DNA of 64,000 nucleotides from Brachypterus glaber (GCA_958510825.1 OY294049.1:7812001-7876000); one strand, 5' to 3'. Positions 26,785 through 36,868 are shown, counted from the first letter of the stretch. Numbers and translations are program-made. Notes: a model not told the origin generated them from the letters alone.

Positions 26785-26935
26785 AAGTAATCTACTCGAA
26801 GAATGCGCCTCATATAATTACGATCGAACTTCCTAAAGTTCGTTTAATCGTATAATTATATTCGGCGCATTCTTCTTCGTAGATTACTTATTAATTAATA
26901 ATTATTAAGTAATTATTATAATATTTAACTAGTAG
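26785..26935. repeat. DIRS element internal complementary region
   Basis: Two abutting halves. Bases 26785-26857 are an exact inverted copy of the left end (26487-26559), including the extra hairpin outside the inverted repeat. Bases 26856-26935 match the outer part of the right inverted repeat in inverted sense, including its own terminal variant (ATTCGGCGCATTC). In DIRS replication this region templates joining of the two element ends into a circle. Confidence 0.88.
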
Positions 26936-27205
26936 ACTTCAGAGGATTCAATGTTTTTGTTTACCTATACAGGTCCTGTACAACAGAGACTTGTAATATG
27001 TATTAAGTGATTAATAATTACTGATTATTAACTCTTTTTTTTTTTTTTCAATATTTATTGAAATAATTTAAGATAATAAATATAAATTATATATAATTTA
27101 TATTAAGAACAGAAAAAATAGTACTAAAAGGGTATTGTACAAAATGGTTAAAAAAAGAATGAATTCAAAAAAGAAAAAACATTCTGTTTAAAGGAAAATA
27201 TAAAT

Positions 27206-28144
27206 CTAATTTTTATTATTTAATCCTAAAACCACCTCTGCTAGATTATTCTGATCCAGGAGGGGTCTGTTATAAAACTGAAAAAAGGTATTGGAGTTCT
27301 TTGACCATCCAGCTGACTTCCGTATAACTTCAACAGAGACGCCCCCTCTGAATGCAGCAGAAGTTACGGAATGTCTAGTAGAGTGCGCTGAAAAAATAGA
27401 TGTATTTATGCCTGCTTTAGACAACGTTTCTTTAATCCATCTTGCTAAGGTTTGGCTTGAGACGCTTCTGTGGGGTGGTTTTGTTGATATAAAAAGGTGT
27501 TCCTCAGACGCGGAGCAAAGATCAGAAGATATTTCAATGTAATGGTGTAAAACCGTCGCTACACATAACTCCGGATCTTTGGTAAAGAAGGGAATTTCCA
27601 AGCAAGGTTGATGTTTGTTTATACCACTGGTCTTAATTGCATCAGGAATAAGTATTATAACCTTATCCCCTGCGAAAATAATATTCTCTAACTTGATTAA
27701 AGACAGTGTCTGGACTCGGTGGGCTGTGGTCAGGGCTAATAAGGTTACTAATTTCTTAGTCTCTTCCTCAAAGGACAAATTCAGCGTAAGTTGTTTGGAA
27801 AGATAGTCAAGAACTATTTGTGGGTCCCAGGTATAATTGTACCTTGGCCGTTGAGGCCTCAACTTTGAAATGCCCTTTAGGAACCTTTTAACGTTTATGT
27901 CCTGTCCAATCTCAGGCATAAGTAAGGAGAGTCCGGATCGGTAAGAATTGAATGTACTATATTTAGATTGGTTTTTATCCAAATACTGTTGTAGAAAGGA
28001 AATTACCTGTGCGCTTGAGGCTTCATAAGCGTCGACCTTGTTTGTTGTGCAAAAGTTCCACCATTTGGTGAATGCGGAGTTATATTGGCTCCTGGTTGAC
28101 TTTGACAAGGACTGCAGGGCAACGTCTAGGGAGCTCTCAGGCAT
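27206..28144 (-). CDS. DIRS element ORF3, tyrosine recombinase
   Basis: A 312-aa frame with an N-terminal helical SAM-like DNA-binding half (about 1-100: SLSKSTRSQYNSAFTKWW...YSTFNSYRSGLSLL) and a catalytic half. Catalytic residues can be placed as Arg 143 (TAHRVQTL), Lys 171 (IKTSG), His 254 and Arg 257 (AHSTRH), Trp 280 (AGWS, where His or Trp is usual) and the nucleophile Tyr 291 (FYNRP). The full R-K-H-R-H/W-Y set is present, so the enzyme looks functional. It would insert the circular cDNA of the element. It is the last frame of the element and starts within the end of the RT frame. Confidence 0.95.
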   Translation of the reverse strand: MPESSLDVALQSLSKSTRSQYNSAFTKWWNFCTTNKVDAYEASSAQVISFLQQYLDKNQSKYSTFNSYRSGLSLLMPEIGQDINVKRFLKGISKLRPQRPRYNYTWDPQIVLDYLSKQLTLNLSFEEETKKLVTLLALTTAHRVQTLSLIKLENIIFAGDKVIILIPDAIKTSGINKHQPCLEIPFFTKDPELCVATVLHHYIEISSDLCSASEEHLFISTKPPHRSVSSQTLARWIKETLSKAGINTSIFSAHSTRHSVTSAAFRGGVSVEVIRKSAGWSKNSNTFFQFYNRPLLDQNNLAEVVLGLNNKN

Positions 28145-30123
28145 GTTCCTTCTCCTGAAGGCTTCGCGGATAACCTCGCTACAGCCAGGATAAGGCTGTC
28201 CGCTAGTGGGTGGTTCTCCCTGAAAGGTGAAAATAAGAGTCCTTTATGAGGTCCAAAAAATATCGGCTTTCCAATGGAGAGTTTGGAAAAAATTGGAAAC
28301 CATGCCTGCGAAGGCCAGTAAGGAACAACCAGTATACCCTCCGCCTTATCCTCTATAATTTTTCTTAACACCCGCAAGATTAAGGCGAAGGGTGGGAAGG
28401 CATAGAAAAAATATGGTGTCCATACTGTAGTAAAGGCGTCCACCATTACCGAATCGGGGTCTTTCATCCACGATATATATTTTTTACATTTACGATTTAT
28501 GCTAGTAACAAATAAATCAATTTCTGGTTCCCCAAAGGTTTTAACTATACTACGGAAAACTTCATAATTAATTTCCCATTCAGTGTCGGCTGATAATAAC
28601 CGTGAACTTTTATCCGCCAAGTTTTCCCTAGAAGAGACGTAAGAAGCGTGCAACCACAAATTTCTTTCCTCGCACCAGGTCCATATGGCTCTAGCTAGTT
28701 TATGCAGATCAGAATGTCTAGTACTACCCATATGGTTTACGTAAGACAGAGCCGTAGTATTGTCTACACGTAATAAAATGCTGCACGAGGCCCAAGGTTT
28801 ACCGAAGCTTTTTAATGCATTAAAAATGGCAAGAAGCTCTAAATAGTTAATATGTTTTTGTTTTTCCTCGTTGCCCCACCATCCATGGGCAGTCTGGTCC
28901 AAATAGCACGCCCCCCACCCAGATTTTGATGCATCTGTGAACATTTCGTGTTCGAATTTGTCTTGAAAAATATTATTTTTCGAATTTAAAATATTATTTT
29001 TCCACCACGACAATTCCGTATGAATTTTTATATGATCAATGACCATCCTTTTATCATAGTCCTGATTTGCGGTTCTCAGCGCTACAATCTTAAGCTTTTC
29101 CAAGTCCTTAACATATAAGGAGCCGTATTTTACCGCAGGGGTGGCAGAAACTAATAACCCAATCAGGTGTGCAAAAAAACGAATTTTACAATGCTTCATG
29201 TTTAAAAAATTAGAAATTGTCGCATAAATTTTTAGTTTTTTATCCTCGGGTAATTCCAAGGTCATATTTACCGAGTCAAATATAAATCCCAAAAATTTAC
29301 ACCTTTTGGTTGGACTTAACTCACTTTTCTCGGTGTTTATAATAAACCCCAGGGATTGGAGTAAGCGGATGGTTACGTTAATGTTGTTTCTGCACTCTGC
29401 CTCTGTACAACCAAAAAGGATAAGGTCATCTAAGTAAGAGACGCAGCTTATGCCTAATGATCTGAGTTTTGTAATTACGGGCCTCATAATTTTCGTATAT
29501 ATGTACGGTGCTAACGATAACCCAAAAGGAAGGGCAGTAAATTCATAAATCCTTCCCAAAAACTGAAAACGTAAGAATTTTCGGAAGGTTTTGTGGATAG
29601 GAATTAAATAGTAGGCATCCCTAATATCTAATTTTGCCATATAATAGTTCTTATGAACCAACTTAATGACAGTTCTATAATCCTCCAATTTGAAATGTTT
29701 ATTTTTTAAATGCTTATTTAGTTTCTTTAGATTTAAAATAAATCGCATTTTTCCATTTGATTTTTCAACAAGGAAAAAATCAGAGAGAAACTGGTTTTTA
29801 TCATGGTCACATTCTACTAAGACGCCCTTTGATAAGAGGTTGGAAATCTCATTGTTTATATCAACAATTTGAGTATTTGTAAATTTTCTAGCCTTTGGTT
29901 CCTTAAACTGTTTTGGTTTGGTGTCAAAAGGTAACCTTAGACCCTTTATACAGGTAAGAATAAACGCACCTGGATCAAGTTTTTCCCACTCTCCAAGGAA
30001 CTCGTAGAGCCTACCTGCAAAAGTACTTACCTCCAATATAGTCTCCTGTTGACATGTAAACAAATCCTGATCCTTTAGTAATATCTCCTTAACCGGGACT
30101 GGTTGTTCACCCTTAAGGTGCAC
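28126..30123 (-). CDS. DIRS element ORF2, reverse transcriptase / RNase H
   Basis: A 665-aa frame. Reverse transcriptase motifs are seen in order: KLDIRDAYY (164-172), LPFGLSLAP (198-206) and the catalytic YLDD (230-233). RNase H follows with FTDAS (Asp 397), YLELLAI (Glu 429), VDNTTAL (Asp 454) and NLADKSSR (Asp 504). The region 515-640 (DLFVTSINRK, SWMKDPDSVMVDAF, FYAFPPF, VVPYWPSQAWFP) matches the conserved block that follows RNase H in DIRS elements, which has been linked to a methyltransferase domain; I cannot confirm the enzyme activity. It overlaps ORF1 by 49 bp and the recombinase by 19 bp, so some recoding or internal initiation is likely. No frame damage is visible. Confidence 0.93.
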   Translation of the reverse strand: MHLKGEQPVPVKEILLKDQDLFTCQQETILEVSTFAGRLYEFLGEWEKLDPGAFILTCIKGLRLPFDTKPKQFKEPKARKFTNTQIVDINNEISNLLSKGVLVECDHDKNQFLSDFFLVEKSNGKMRFILNLKKLNKHLKNKHFKLEDYRTVIKLVHKNYYMAKLDIRDAYYLIPIHKTFRKFLRFQFLGRIYEFTALPFGLSLAPYIYTKIMRPVITKLRSLGISCVSYLDDLILFGCTEAECRNNINVTIRLLQSLGFIINTEKSELSPTKRCKFLGFIFDSVNMTLELPEDKKLKIYATISNFLNMKHCKIRFFAHLIGLLVSATPAVKYGSLYVKDLEKLKIVALRTANQDYDKRMVIDHIKIHTELSWWKNNILNSKNNIFQDKFEHEMFTDASKSGWGACYLDQTAHGWWGNEEKQKHINYLELLAIFNALKSFGKPWASCSILLRVDNTTALSYVNHMGSTRHSDLHKLARAIWTWCEERNLWLHASYVSSRENLADKSSRLLSADTEWEINYEVFRSIVKTFGEPEIDLFVTSINRKCKKYISWMKDPDSVMVDAFTTVWTPYFFYAFPPFALILRVLRKIIEDKAEGILVVPYWPSQAWFPIFSKLSIGKPIFFGPHKGLLFSPFRENHPLADSLILAVARLSAKPSGEGTCLRAP

Positions 30124-31400
30124 GAGGAATTCCCCTGGTGTCTCGAGCCCCTCTGCACACGAGACGGGGCTTTCCGGTTTAAATTATTGTTGTACGATAG
30201 GGGCTTAACCTTTTTTGGTGGCTCTTTGGGAAGCATAGGTTTTTTAAAATCAGGCCTTAGGTCTTTGCTTGATCTAAGCAAGTCCTTTATATTCTTGCAC
30301 TGCGTTTGGAACTCGTGTCCAAAGAGAAAAGTATCAACCTCACTCTTGTATGCTATATCCTTGATATCGACATGCAGTTGAGGAATAATTAGCCTACGTC
30401 TCTCCACTGACATTGTATGGTGAAGGTCTAACAGGATCTTTGCTGTATCAGACAGACCCTGTACTAAAGGTTTATATTCATCGTTATTGTTTAACACCGT
30501 ATTCATAACAGTACCTAGGGCTATGATTCCCTTTCCTAATTGTGACTGATCAGCTGAGAAAAAATGATCTTTTTTCAAAGTCAGAGGACTTATTACCTTT
30601 TCCAGTTCCTGGTTTAGTCTTGGTGCATCAAGGACCTGGCAGTTGACAGGAAACGGGTACTTTTCCAAAATTTCATTTTTGTTACTTTTCTCAAGCCCTT
30701 TAGTGAGAATGTTAACCCATCGGGGAACTAGAGCTGAGTGTAACTCTATTTTTGATCCATTTTCTTTTCCTGGATCAATCCCCAGGCATTCCAGGATGTC
30801 CTCATCTAATTTTGTGTCATTATTAATAATGAGGACCTCTTCCGGGATTTCCACTTCACCAGGTGGCTGTGGAGGGGTATGGGAGAGAGAGTTTCTGGTC
30901 GTGCCCCTTAAGCTTTTAGCTGGACTACGATCGTCTCTCCGTCTCGAGTTAGATCTGGAACGGTCTCGAGAACGTCCTCTGGACGTCGAGCCCCTAGAGC
31001 TCTGATGAGCTGGACTGCGACCGTCATCTCTTTGTCTGGAACGATCTCGAGTATGTTCTCTCGACGTCGAGCCCCTAGAGCTCCGAAGAGCTGGACTGCG
31101 ACCGTCGTCTCTTCGTCTCGAATTAGTAGTGTCTCGAATGCGTTCCCTGGACGTCGAGCCCCTAGAGCTCCGATGAGCTGGACTGCGACCGTCATCTCTT
31201 TGTCTGGAACGATCTCGAGTATCTTCCCTGGGCGTCGAGCCCCTAGAGCTCTGAAGAGCTGGACTGCGACCGCCATGTGATCGAGAGCGTGCCTCCAGAT
31301 TTGAAAGCACATTTTCCAGGCGTCTAAGACGTTTCTTCATAGAATTTCTTTCCGATTCCTCGGAATCGCTCGAGTGACGGCGTTTCTTGTTTTTACCCAT
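30075..31400 (-). CDS. DIRS element ORF1, Gag-like protein with SR-repeat domain
   Basis: A 441-aa frame starts 90 bp inside the right inverted repeat. It opens with a basic KKRRH cluster likely to act as a nuclear localisation signal. Residues 44-170 form about 4.5 tandem copies of a 27-31-aa unit (GRSPA-SSRGSTSRE--RDRSRQRDD), a long arginine-serine region like that of splicing factors. The rest (171-441) is a plain globular region with helix-rich blocks, the usual position of a DIRS Gag, and no zinc knuckle. Its last 49 bases overlap the RT frame in another reading frame. The Gag role is inferred from position and basic character. Confidence 0.8.
   Translation of the reverse strand: MGKNKKRRHSSDSEESERNSMKKRLRRLENVLSNLEARSRSHGGRSPALQSSRGSTPREDTRDRSRQRDDGRSPAHRSSRGSTSRERIRDTTNSRRRDDGRSPALRSSRGSTSREHTRDRSRQRDDGRSPAHQSSRGSTSRGRSRDRSRSNSRRRDDRSPAKSLRGTTRNSLSHTPPQPPGEVEIPEEVLIINNDTKLDEDILECLGIDPGKENGSKIELHSALVPRWVNILTKGLEKSNKNEILEKYPFPVNCQVLDAPRLNQELEKVISPLTLKKDHFFSADQSQLGKGIIALGTVMNTVLNNNDEYKPLVQGLSDTAKILLDLHHTMSVERRRLIIPQLHVDIKDIAYKSEVDTFLFGHEFQTQCKNIKDLLRSSKDLRPDFKKPMLPKEPPKKVKPLSYNNNLNRKAPSRVQRGSRHQGNSSCTLRVNNQSRLRRYY
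30891..31271 (-). repeat. Tandem repeats coding the SR domain of DIRS Gag
   Basis: About 4.5 units of 81-93 bp, each beginning near GGTCGCAGTCCAGCTC on the coding strand. They keep frame and create long spurious open frames on both strands. Confidence 0.85.
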
Positions 31401-31486
31401 GCTGAAAAAAGGGGGTTAGCTGAAAAAAATCGATTAAATTAAAACTTTACCTCGCAAACATGTAAGCCATAGACAAGCACAAAAAG

Positions 31487-31664
31487 CGTTATGAAGTCGG
31501 TAAAGTGGGGACCGATAAAGTGGGTAACCCCGGGAATTTTAAAATTCTTGGGGACTTGTGAGCCAAAACTAGCACCAAAGCTACTACTACTAGTTAAATA
31601 TTATAATAATTACTTAATAATTATTAATTAAGTAATCTACGAAGAGGAATGCGCCGAATATAAC
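31487..31664 (-). repeat. DIRS element inverted terminal repeat, right (gag-proximal) copy
   Basis: Inverted counterpart of 26533-26705, starting CGTTATGAAGTCGG and ending AATGCGCCGAATATAA. It lies upstream of gag and probably holds the element's promoter. Confidence 0.9.
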
Positions 31665-31865
31665 TAGCATTAAAACTAATTTTAACGAGAATCTCCTCTA
31701 AAGGATACTGCACACTTGAATAATGTGAATATTATAATTAGGATTTTTGTGCGTCCACATGTATTAAATTTTGATATTTTTTATATCAGATTCTTTTGAA
31801 ATCAAACGACTTTTCTACATAGAACCTACATGGAAGCAAAATCTGTGGAAGAAAAGCTTTTATAC

Positions 31866-32130
31866 TGAAATACTACTACGAAGTGGTTAAATTAAACAAT
31901 ATAAAAACCTTTTATATATCTATTGATCACTTATTAATATTAGACGGCAGGTACAATATGACTAGAATTATTCGACTGAGTTCATGTCTGCGGGGCAACA
32001 GACGAATGCTGAAGAGGGCTGGTTTGGCAACTGTGTTGGTTTTGTAGCCGTTGATTGTTGTACGTCACTTCCTGGTGGGAGGTTTGACCATTGACGTTTC
32101 CTTCGAATTGTGGCGGGCTGATATATCACA
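31866..32130 (-). repeat. Gypsy 3' LTR
   Basis: 265 bp, TGAAATACTA...GATATATCACA on the + strand, identical to 36887-37151 except A for G at the tenth base. Flanked on the outside by TATAC. Confidence 0.95.
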
Positions 32131-32142
32131 CATCCCCATTCT
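32131..32142 (-). promoter_or_regulatory. Gypsy polypurine tract
   Basis: Directly inside the 3' LTR the - strand reads AGAATGGGGATG, a purine-rich run in the right place to prime plus-strand synthesis. Confidence 0.6.
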
Positions 32143-32505
32143 AAGCTTTTTGTGTTGTAACCATGCATAACCGATGAAATCCTTTTTTGGGGAATTTGTA
32201 CCCATGCATAACCGATGAATCCTTTCAGGGATTATCCTGGTTGACCACGAAGTCCTAGGTCCTCTGGTTATAGGAGATCTGTAGGAAATACAAAAAAAGA
32301 ATCTAAATATTTTTGTTTCTCTCGTAATGTAAATAAAGTTCTTGAACACTGGAAATGTCATTTTATTTACACTCACTGGAAAGTTAATTACAGTTTAATA
32401 CTTTTTTTTTTTTTCACTAAGGTTCTGGTACATGTGTACCCCACCAATATTCAGAGTTTATACGAACACTTTTAGTAGAATAAAATGTTTGTGTAAACTG
32501 TTTGA
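32143..32505 (-). other. Gypsy 3' untranslated region
   Basis: Lies between the gag-pol stop and the polypurine tract. It contains a directly repeated CATGCATAACCGATGAA motif (about 32162 and 32202) and a T-run near 32401-32415. No env frame is present. Confidence 0.7.
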
Positions 32506-35500
32506 TTATTCTCGATACTTTACCGGTTTTTTGATGACTGTACGCATAGTATATTTATTACTTCTTGGTCTTGTTGGTTTATTTGTTGAACTTGGTGAAT
32601 TCTCCTCCTTCGATACGGTTTTTGGTGCGTGTTTACTGCTTGATGGTGTTATCGCCTTGTCGGGTGCTTTTTCCTGGGTTGGTGATTTTCCCCGCTCCAG
32701 ATTTCCTGTTGTGGATTGTCCTGCTGTATTCTGCTCTCCTTCCCCCACCAAGGATGTTTGTCTACCTGTATTTTGGAAATTTACATTGTTATTTTCAATA
32801 TTGTCGTAATTTTGTACATTTACATTAGCATTTTCGAAATTAAACTTGTCAACATTATTATATACATTTTCTGCTATATTTTGCCTAGACTCTTTAAACG
32901 GTTGAGTACTCACATAATTCCTTTGGTTTTCTATATTTTTACTCTGATATTTCTCCCTAAAATCACTATTTTCCCTTATTACCTGATCTGTTCCTTTTTT
33001 GTTTAACTGATTGGCGTGTCTTTTATGGATTTTTCCTCCGACATCTGTCAAAAATGTTGCTTTTCCAATTTGTCTCGTAATTTTTCCAATTTTCCAGCTT
33101 TTCTTCTGTGGATTAGTATAATCTCTTACCATAACTTCCTCCCCTACTTGAAAATTACGTTTTACTCCCCCATAGTACTTCTTTTGATTTTCCATTGCTT
33201 TCTCATTGTTCTTGTTTATCTCTTTGATTGATTTTGGATTTTCTTTCAACAGGGACCATCTGGTACGGAGTTCTCTACCAAACATCATTTTTGCCGGTGT
33301 CTCCTTTGTTGAAATATGAGGGGTAGTTCTGTAATTAAAAAGAAAACGATCTAATAGTGTTTGTAGTTTCTCACCTGAATTTTCTTTTGCTGTCAATAGT
33401 GTTTTCATTTTATTTTTCAGATTTTTGACGGAATTTTCACAAAAACCATTGCTAATAGGTGAATATGGGGGTGAAGATAGGTATTTTATTCCATTTTTTG
33501 TCAAAAATTCCTGGAAAACGCTACTTTTGAAGGATGGTCCATTGTCCGTAACACAAATTGCTGGTAGGCCTAGTCTGCTGCATACTGATCGTAGGATGTC
33601 CACTGTTTCTTCTGCTTTCATACTTTTTACAATAAAAGCCTCTATCCATTTTGAATATGCATCTACAATGACTAAAAAATTTTTCCCAGCCACGGGACCA
33701 CAAAAATCAAGATGGATACGTTGCCAACTTGCTGTTTCTAAAGGCCATGGATTTAGTTCTACTTTTGGGGGAGATTGTTTATTTACCAAACATGCTAAAC
33801 ATGATTTTGTCACGTTTTCGATATCTATATCAATGTTGGGCCAGTAAATAAAAGATCTAGATTTTAATTTCATTTTAGAACCTCCAAAATGTCCTTCATG
33901 CAGTTCAGTAAGTATTTGTTTTTGCAAACTTTTAGGTATAATTATTCTATGATTCCACAGTAAAATATTATTTTCAACAAAAATTTCCTCTTTTTTTGCT
34001 GCAAAAGGTTTTAAATCTATATTTACTAGAGTGGGCCAGTTATTTTTTTCAACATAATCTAAAACTTTTGATAAAATTGGGTCTTCTGTAGTTGCTAAAG
34101 CTACAGTTTTATGATCTAAAGGCCAATTTGAAATTTTAGATGCTAAAAATGCATACTTTACCTCCAAGTCCTCTGTTTCTTTACTTACAATTGGACTCCG
34201 GCTCAAATAATCTGGTAAAATATTGTCCTTTCCATTTATATGTTGTATAGTGTAGTTAAATCCTGCCAAATATGCTGCCCATCTTTGCAAACGATTGTTC
34301 CACATTTTGGGTATTTCTCGATGTTCTCCAAATAATGCTATCAAAGGTCTTTGATCGGTTCTCAAAATAAATTTACGAGCCACCAAAAATTGCTCCAGTT
34401 TCGAAATACACCAGTATATACTCAAAGCTTCTTTATGTAATACACTGTAATTTTCCTCAGCTGCACTCAACGTCCTGGAAATGCATTGGATTGGCTTCAA
34501 CACTCCTTTTTCTTCTATCGAAAGTACTCCGGCTATACCTAAATTTGAGGCGTCTGTGGTTAAAACAAGAATAGCATTAGGATTATAATATGTTAAAATT
34601 ATGTCATCTGAAATATCCTTTTTTATGTTAACAAAAGCTTTTTCACAATCATTTGTCCAGTCAAAAGAATTATCCTTTTTTAATAAATTATATAGTGGTT
34701 TTAATTTATCTGCCAAATTATTTATAAATTTATTATAAAAATTTACCATTCCAATGAACCGCCTAGTTTCGGTTATATTTATTGGTCTGGGAGCATTTAC
34801 AATAGCTTCAACTTTATCTTCTGATTTACGTAAACCTGCTTTAGAGATATTATGGCCTAAATAAGTAACTTCTGATTGCAAAAACTTACATTTTGATTTT
34901 TCAACAGTGAGGCCTGCATCTTTCAACTTATCCAGTACCTTTTTTAAATTTGCCATGTGTTGTTGATGATTTTTCCCAGTTACAATTACATCATCCATGA
35001 AGTTTGCTACTCCTGACATACCCATAAATAGTGATTCGATATGTCGCTGACATTTTCCACTCGCAGGGCTGATTCCAAATGGCATACGTGTTACGATGAA
35101 TAGACCCCTACTGGTACACCACACTAACAGTTTCTTGGCTTCCTCATCCAGCTCAAATTGATTATAGGCCTGGGATAGATCTAAAATAGTAAATTTCTCA
35201 CCTCCATGCAATTTTGAAAAAATTTCTTCGGCTCTGGGCATTGGATTTTGATAGTCCTTAACATATTTGTTGACTGTTTGTTTGTAATTTCCCACCAATC
35301 GGAGTTTACCATTCTTTTTTTGAATCGGAATTACTGGGGTTGCCCATTCGGAAGTTTCCACAGGTATAAGGATTCCAGTTGCAATAAGTCTATCCAACTC
35401 TTTGTCCATTTCTTCTTTATACGCCAAAGGAACAGACCTAGGTTTTAAAAAAATAGGATTAGCATCAGGTTTTAATTCTAACGAAATTTTACCATATTTA

Positions 35501-36747
35501 AATTTGCCCAATTTGTTTGAAAACACCTCTGGGTAATTTTTTATTAAACTTTCTATTTGACTCTTTATCTGAATATTATGTGAAATACTATTAGTTGCCT
35601 CTATTTTTACATTAAAACTCTTCATGAAATCTCTGCCTACAATGTTTTTTGCACCTCTTTCTACCACATAAAATTGAATTTGTTTACATTTACTATTAAA
35701 ACCGACGTCACATTTAAAATATCCTTTTGGACGACACATTTCCCCGTTGTACACTTTTAAAATCGTATTATCACATTCTAGTCTATATTTATTAAAAAGT
35801 TTTGAATAAGTATCGAGATCTATAGCACTTATGGAGCTACCACTGTCTAAAATAAATTTTACCGACATTTTGTCTATATTTAAAGCAACAGAAAACGGAT
35901 TTTTATCGTCCCCGGTAATAATACTGAATATACTACGTTCTTCTCCATCAGATTCTTCCTTTTTATTAAAATCAAAGTCTACATACCTCTCAGAGTCCAC
36001 AAAATTCACAGATTTACCACAAAATTTAGAGATATGTCCCATCTTGTTGCATTTATGACATCTGACGTTACTCCATTTCCCATTTGAGTTGCGATGTTGC
36101 CACGTTGACTCCTTTTTCTTGAAATTCGGGATTTTTGACCTGGATCTGGAACGATATCTTCTACTGCCTTCTGGACGGGAGACTAACCCTCTACGTTGAT
36201 ATTGACCTCCTTTGTTGACAAAATTTACCCCATTTTCTGCAACTTTTTTCATAGAACTTTCTTTTTCTATAGCTGCATTTTTGACATCTTCTAAAGCAAC
36301 ATCCAGTGACATTTCACAAATTTTATCAAAAATGGGACCTTTCTTTAGTCCAACGATAAATTTATTACGTAGCATATACGTTAAATTTTGTCCAAAATTA
36401 CAATTAACAGCTAAACTTTTAACTTTAGCATACCATTCCGCAATGGATTCGTGCTCTTCTTGACTAGATTCATCGAACTTTCTTCTCTCGTACCAACCAT
36501 TCACTTTTATACAAAAATGCTTATTCATTAACTCAGTTAATTCTGCATACGTTTTATCTTTCGGGTTATCTGGATGACACAAATTACGAAGTAGCATATA
36601 GGTTTGTGATCCTATACTGCTGAGTAACATACCAACTTTACGTTTTTCGTCTTTTAGATCTAAAGCTGCAAAATGTTGATCCAAACGTTCGCTATATATT
36701 ACCCAATCTTCTTGTCCATCAAATTCAGCAAATTTATGATCAGCCAT
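32506..36747 (-). CDS. Gypsy gag-pol polyprotein
   Basis: A 1413-aa uninterrupted frame. Gag occupies about 1-250 and ends in a zinc knuckle CHKCNKMGHISKFC (230-243) after an RS-rich basic stretch. Protease shows DSGSS (301-305). Reverse transcriptase covers about 430-640 with LDLSQAYNQ, MPFGISPASG and FMDD (583-586). RNase H covers about 725-850 with TTDAS (Asp 732). Integrase has the HHCC zinc finger (His 950, His 953, Cys 983, Cys 986) and the DD35E core Asp 1013, Asp 1068, Glu 1104. A C-terminal polar tail follows. Gag and Pol share one frame, so no frameshift separates them as in many gypsy elements. All catalytic residues are present; the element may be active. Confidence 0.96.
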   Translation of the reverse strand: MADHKFAEFDGQEDWVIYSERLDQHFAALDLKDEKRKVGMLLSSIGSQTYMLLRNLCHPDNPKDKTYAELTELMNKHFCIKVNGWYERRKFDESSQEEHESIAEWYAKVKSLAVNCNFGQNLTYMLRNKFIVGLKKGPIFDKICEMSLDVALEDVKNAAIEKESSMKKVAENGVNFVNKGGQYQRRGLVSRPEGSRRYRSRSRSKIPNFKKKESTWQHRNSNGKWSNVRCHKCNKMGHISKFCGKSVNFVDSERYVDFDFNKKEESDGEERSIFSIITGDDKNPFSVALNIDKMSVKFILDSGSSISAIDLDTYSKLFNKYRLECDNTILKVYNGEMCRPKGYFKCDVGFNSKCKQIQFYVVERGAKNIVGRDFMKSFNVKIEATNSISHNIQIKSQIESLIKNYPEVFSNKLGKFKYGKISLELKPDANPIFLKPRSVPLAYKEEMDKELDRLIATGILIPVETSEWATPVIPIQKKNGKLRLVGNYKQTVNKYVKDYQNPMPRAEEIFSKLHGGEKFTILDLSQAYNQFELDEEAKKLLVWCTSRGLFIVTRMPFGISPASGKCQRHIESLFMGMSGVANFMDDVIVTGKNHQQHMANLKKVLDKLKDAGLTVEKSKCKFLQSEVTYLGHNISKAGLRKSEDKVEAIVNAPRPINITETRRFIGMVNFYNKFINNLADKLKPLYNLLKKDNSFDWTNDCEKAFVNIKKDISDDIILTYYNPNAILVLTTDASNLGIAGVLSIEEKGVLKPIQCISRTLSAAEENYSVLHKEALSIYWCISKLEQFLVARKFILRTDQRPLIALFGEHREIPKMWNNRLQRWAAYLAGFNYTIQHINGKDNILPDYLSRSPIVSKETEDLEVKYAFLASKISNWPLDHKTVALATTEDPILSKVLDYVEKNNWPTLVNIDLKPFAAKKEEIFVENNILLWNHRIIIPKSLQKQILTELHEGHFGGSKMKLKSRSFIYWPNIDIDIENVTKSCLACLVNKQSPPKVELNPWPLETASWQRIHLDFCGPVAGKNFLVIVDAYSKWIEAFIVKSMKAEETVDILRSVCSRLGLPAICVTDNGPSFKSSVFQEFLTKNGIKYLSSPPYSPISNGFCENSVKNLKNKMKTLLTAKENSGEKLQTLLDRFLFNYRTTPHISTKETPAKMMFGRELRTRWSLLKENPKSIKEINKNNEKAMENQKKYYGGVKRNFQVGEEVMVRDYTNPQKKSWKIGKITRQIGKATFLTDVGGKIHKRHANQLNKKGTDQVIRENSDFREKYQSKNIENQRNYVSTQPFKESRQNIAENVYNNVDKFNFENANVNVQNYDNIENNNVNFQNTGRQTSLVGEGEQNTAGQSTTGNLERGKSPTQEKAPDKAITPSSSKHAPKTVSKEENSPSSTNKPTRPRSNKYTMRTVIKKPVKYRE

Positions 36748-36868
36748 CCTTACTATACACGTTGAAAAATCGTTGAAACCCGATAAGATCGAAAAAAAAA
36801 TTAACCGTTATTAAAAAAAAATTGCCACGTGTACACTTTTTCGATACACTTTTCCGCGTAACCACCTG

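Larger units (their letters stand above)
26488..31664 (-). mobile_element. DIRS-type tyrosine-recombinase retrotransposon, apparently complete
   Basis: The element carries, in - strand order, a gag-like frame, an RT/RNase H frame and a tyrosine recombinase frame with short overlaps. It is bounded by inverted repeats of about 175 bp, and an internal complementary region lies between the recombinase and the downstream repeat. This is the DIRS architecture: no LTRs, no integrase, replication through a circular intermediate inserted by the recombinase without a target duplication. All three frames are open. It is antisense inside intron 1 of the phosphatase gene, about 200 bp from the gypsy element. 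Ends are set to within a few bases by the internal complementary region. Confidence 0.92.

Noticed and set aside
29690..29872. Short + strand frames inside DIRS and gypsy coding regions
   Set aside because: Antisense shadows of the retroelement proteins.
30908..31312. 134-aa and 91-aa frames on both strands over the DIRS gag
   Set aside because: They are created by the tandem RS-coding repeat, which is open in several frames. The gag frame explains the region.
32065..32376. 103-aa frame crossing the inner edge of the gypsy 3' LTR
   Set aside because: It covers LTR and untranslated sequence with no recognisable domain. A real env or accessory protein would be longer and start upstream.
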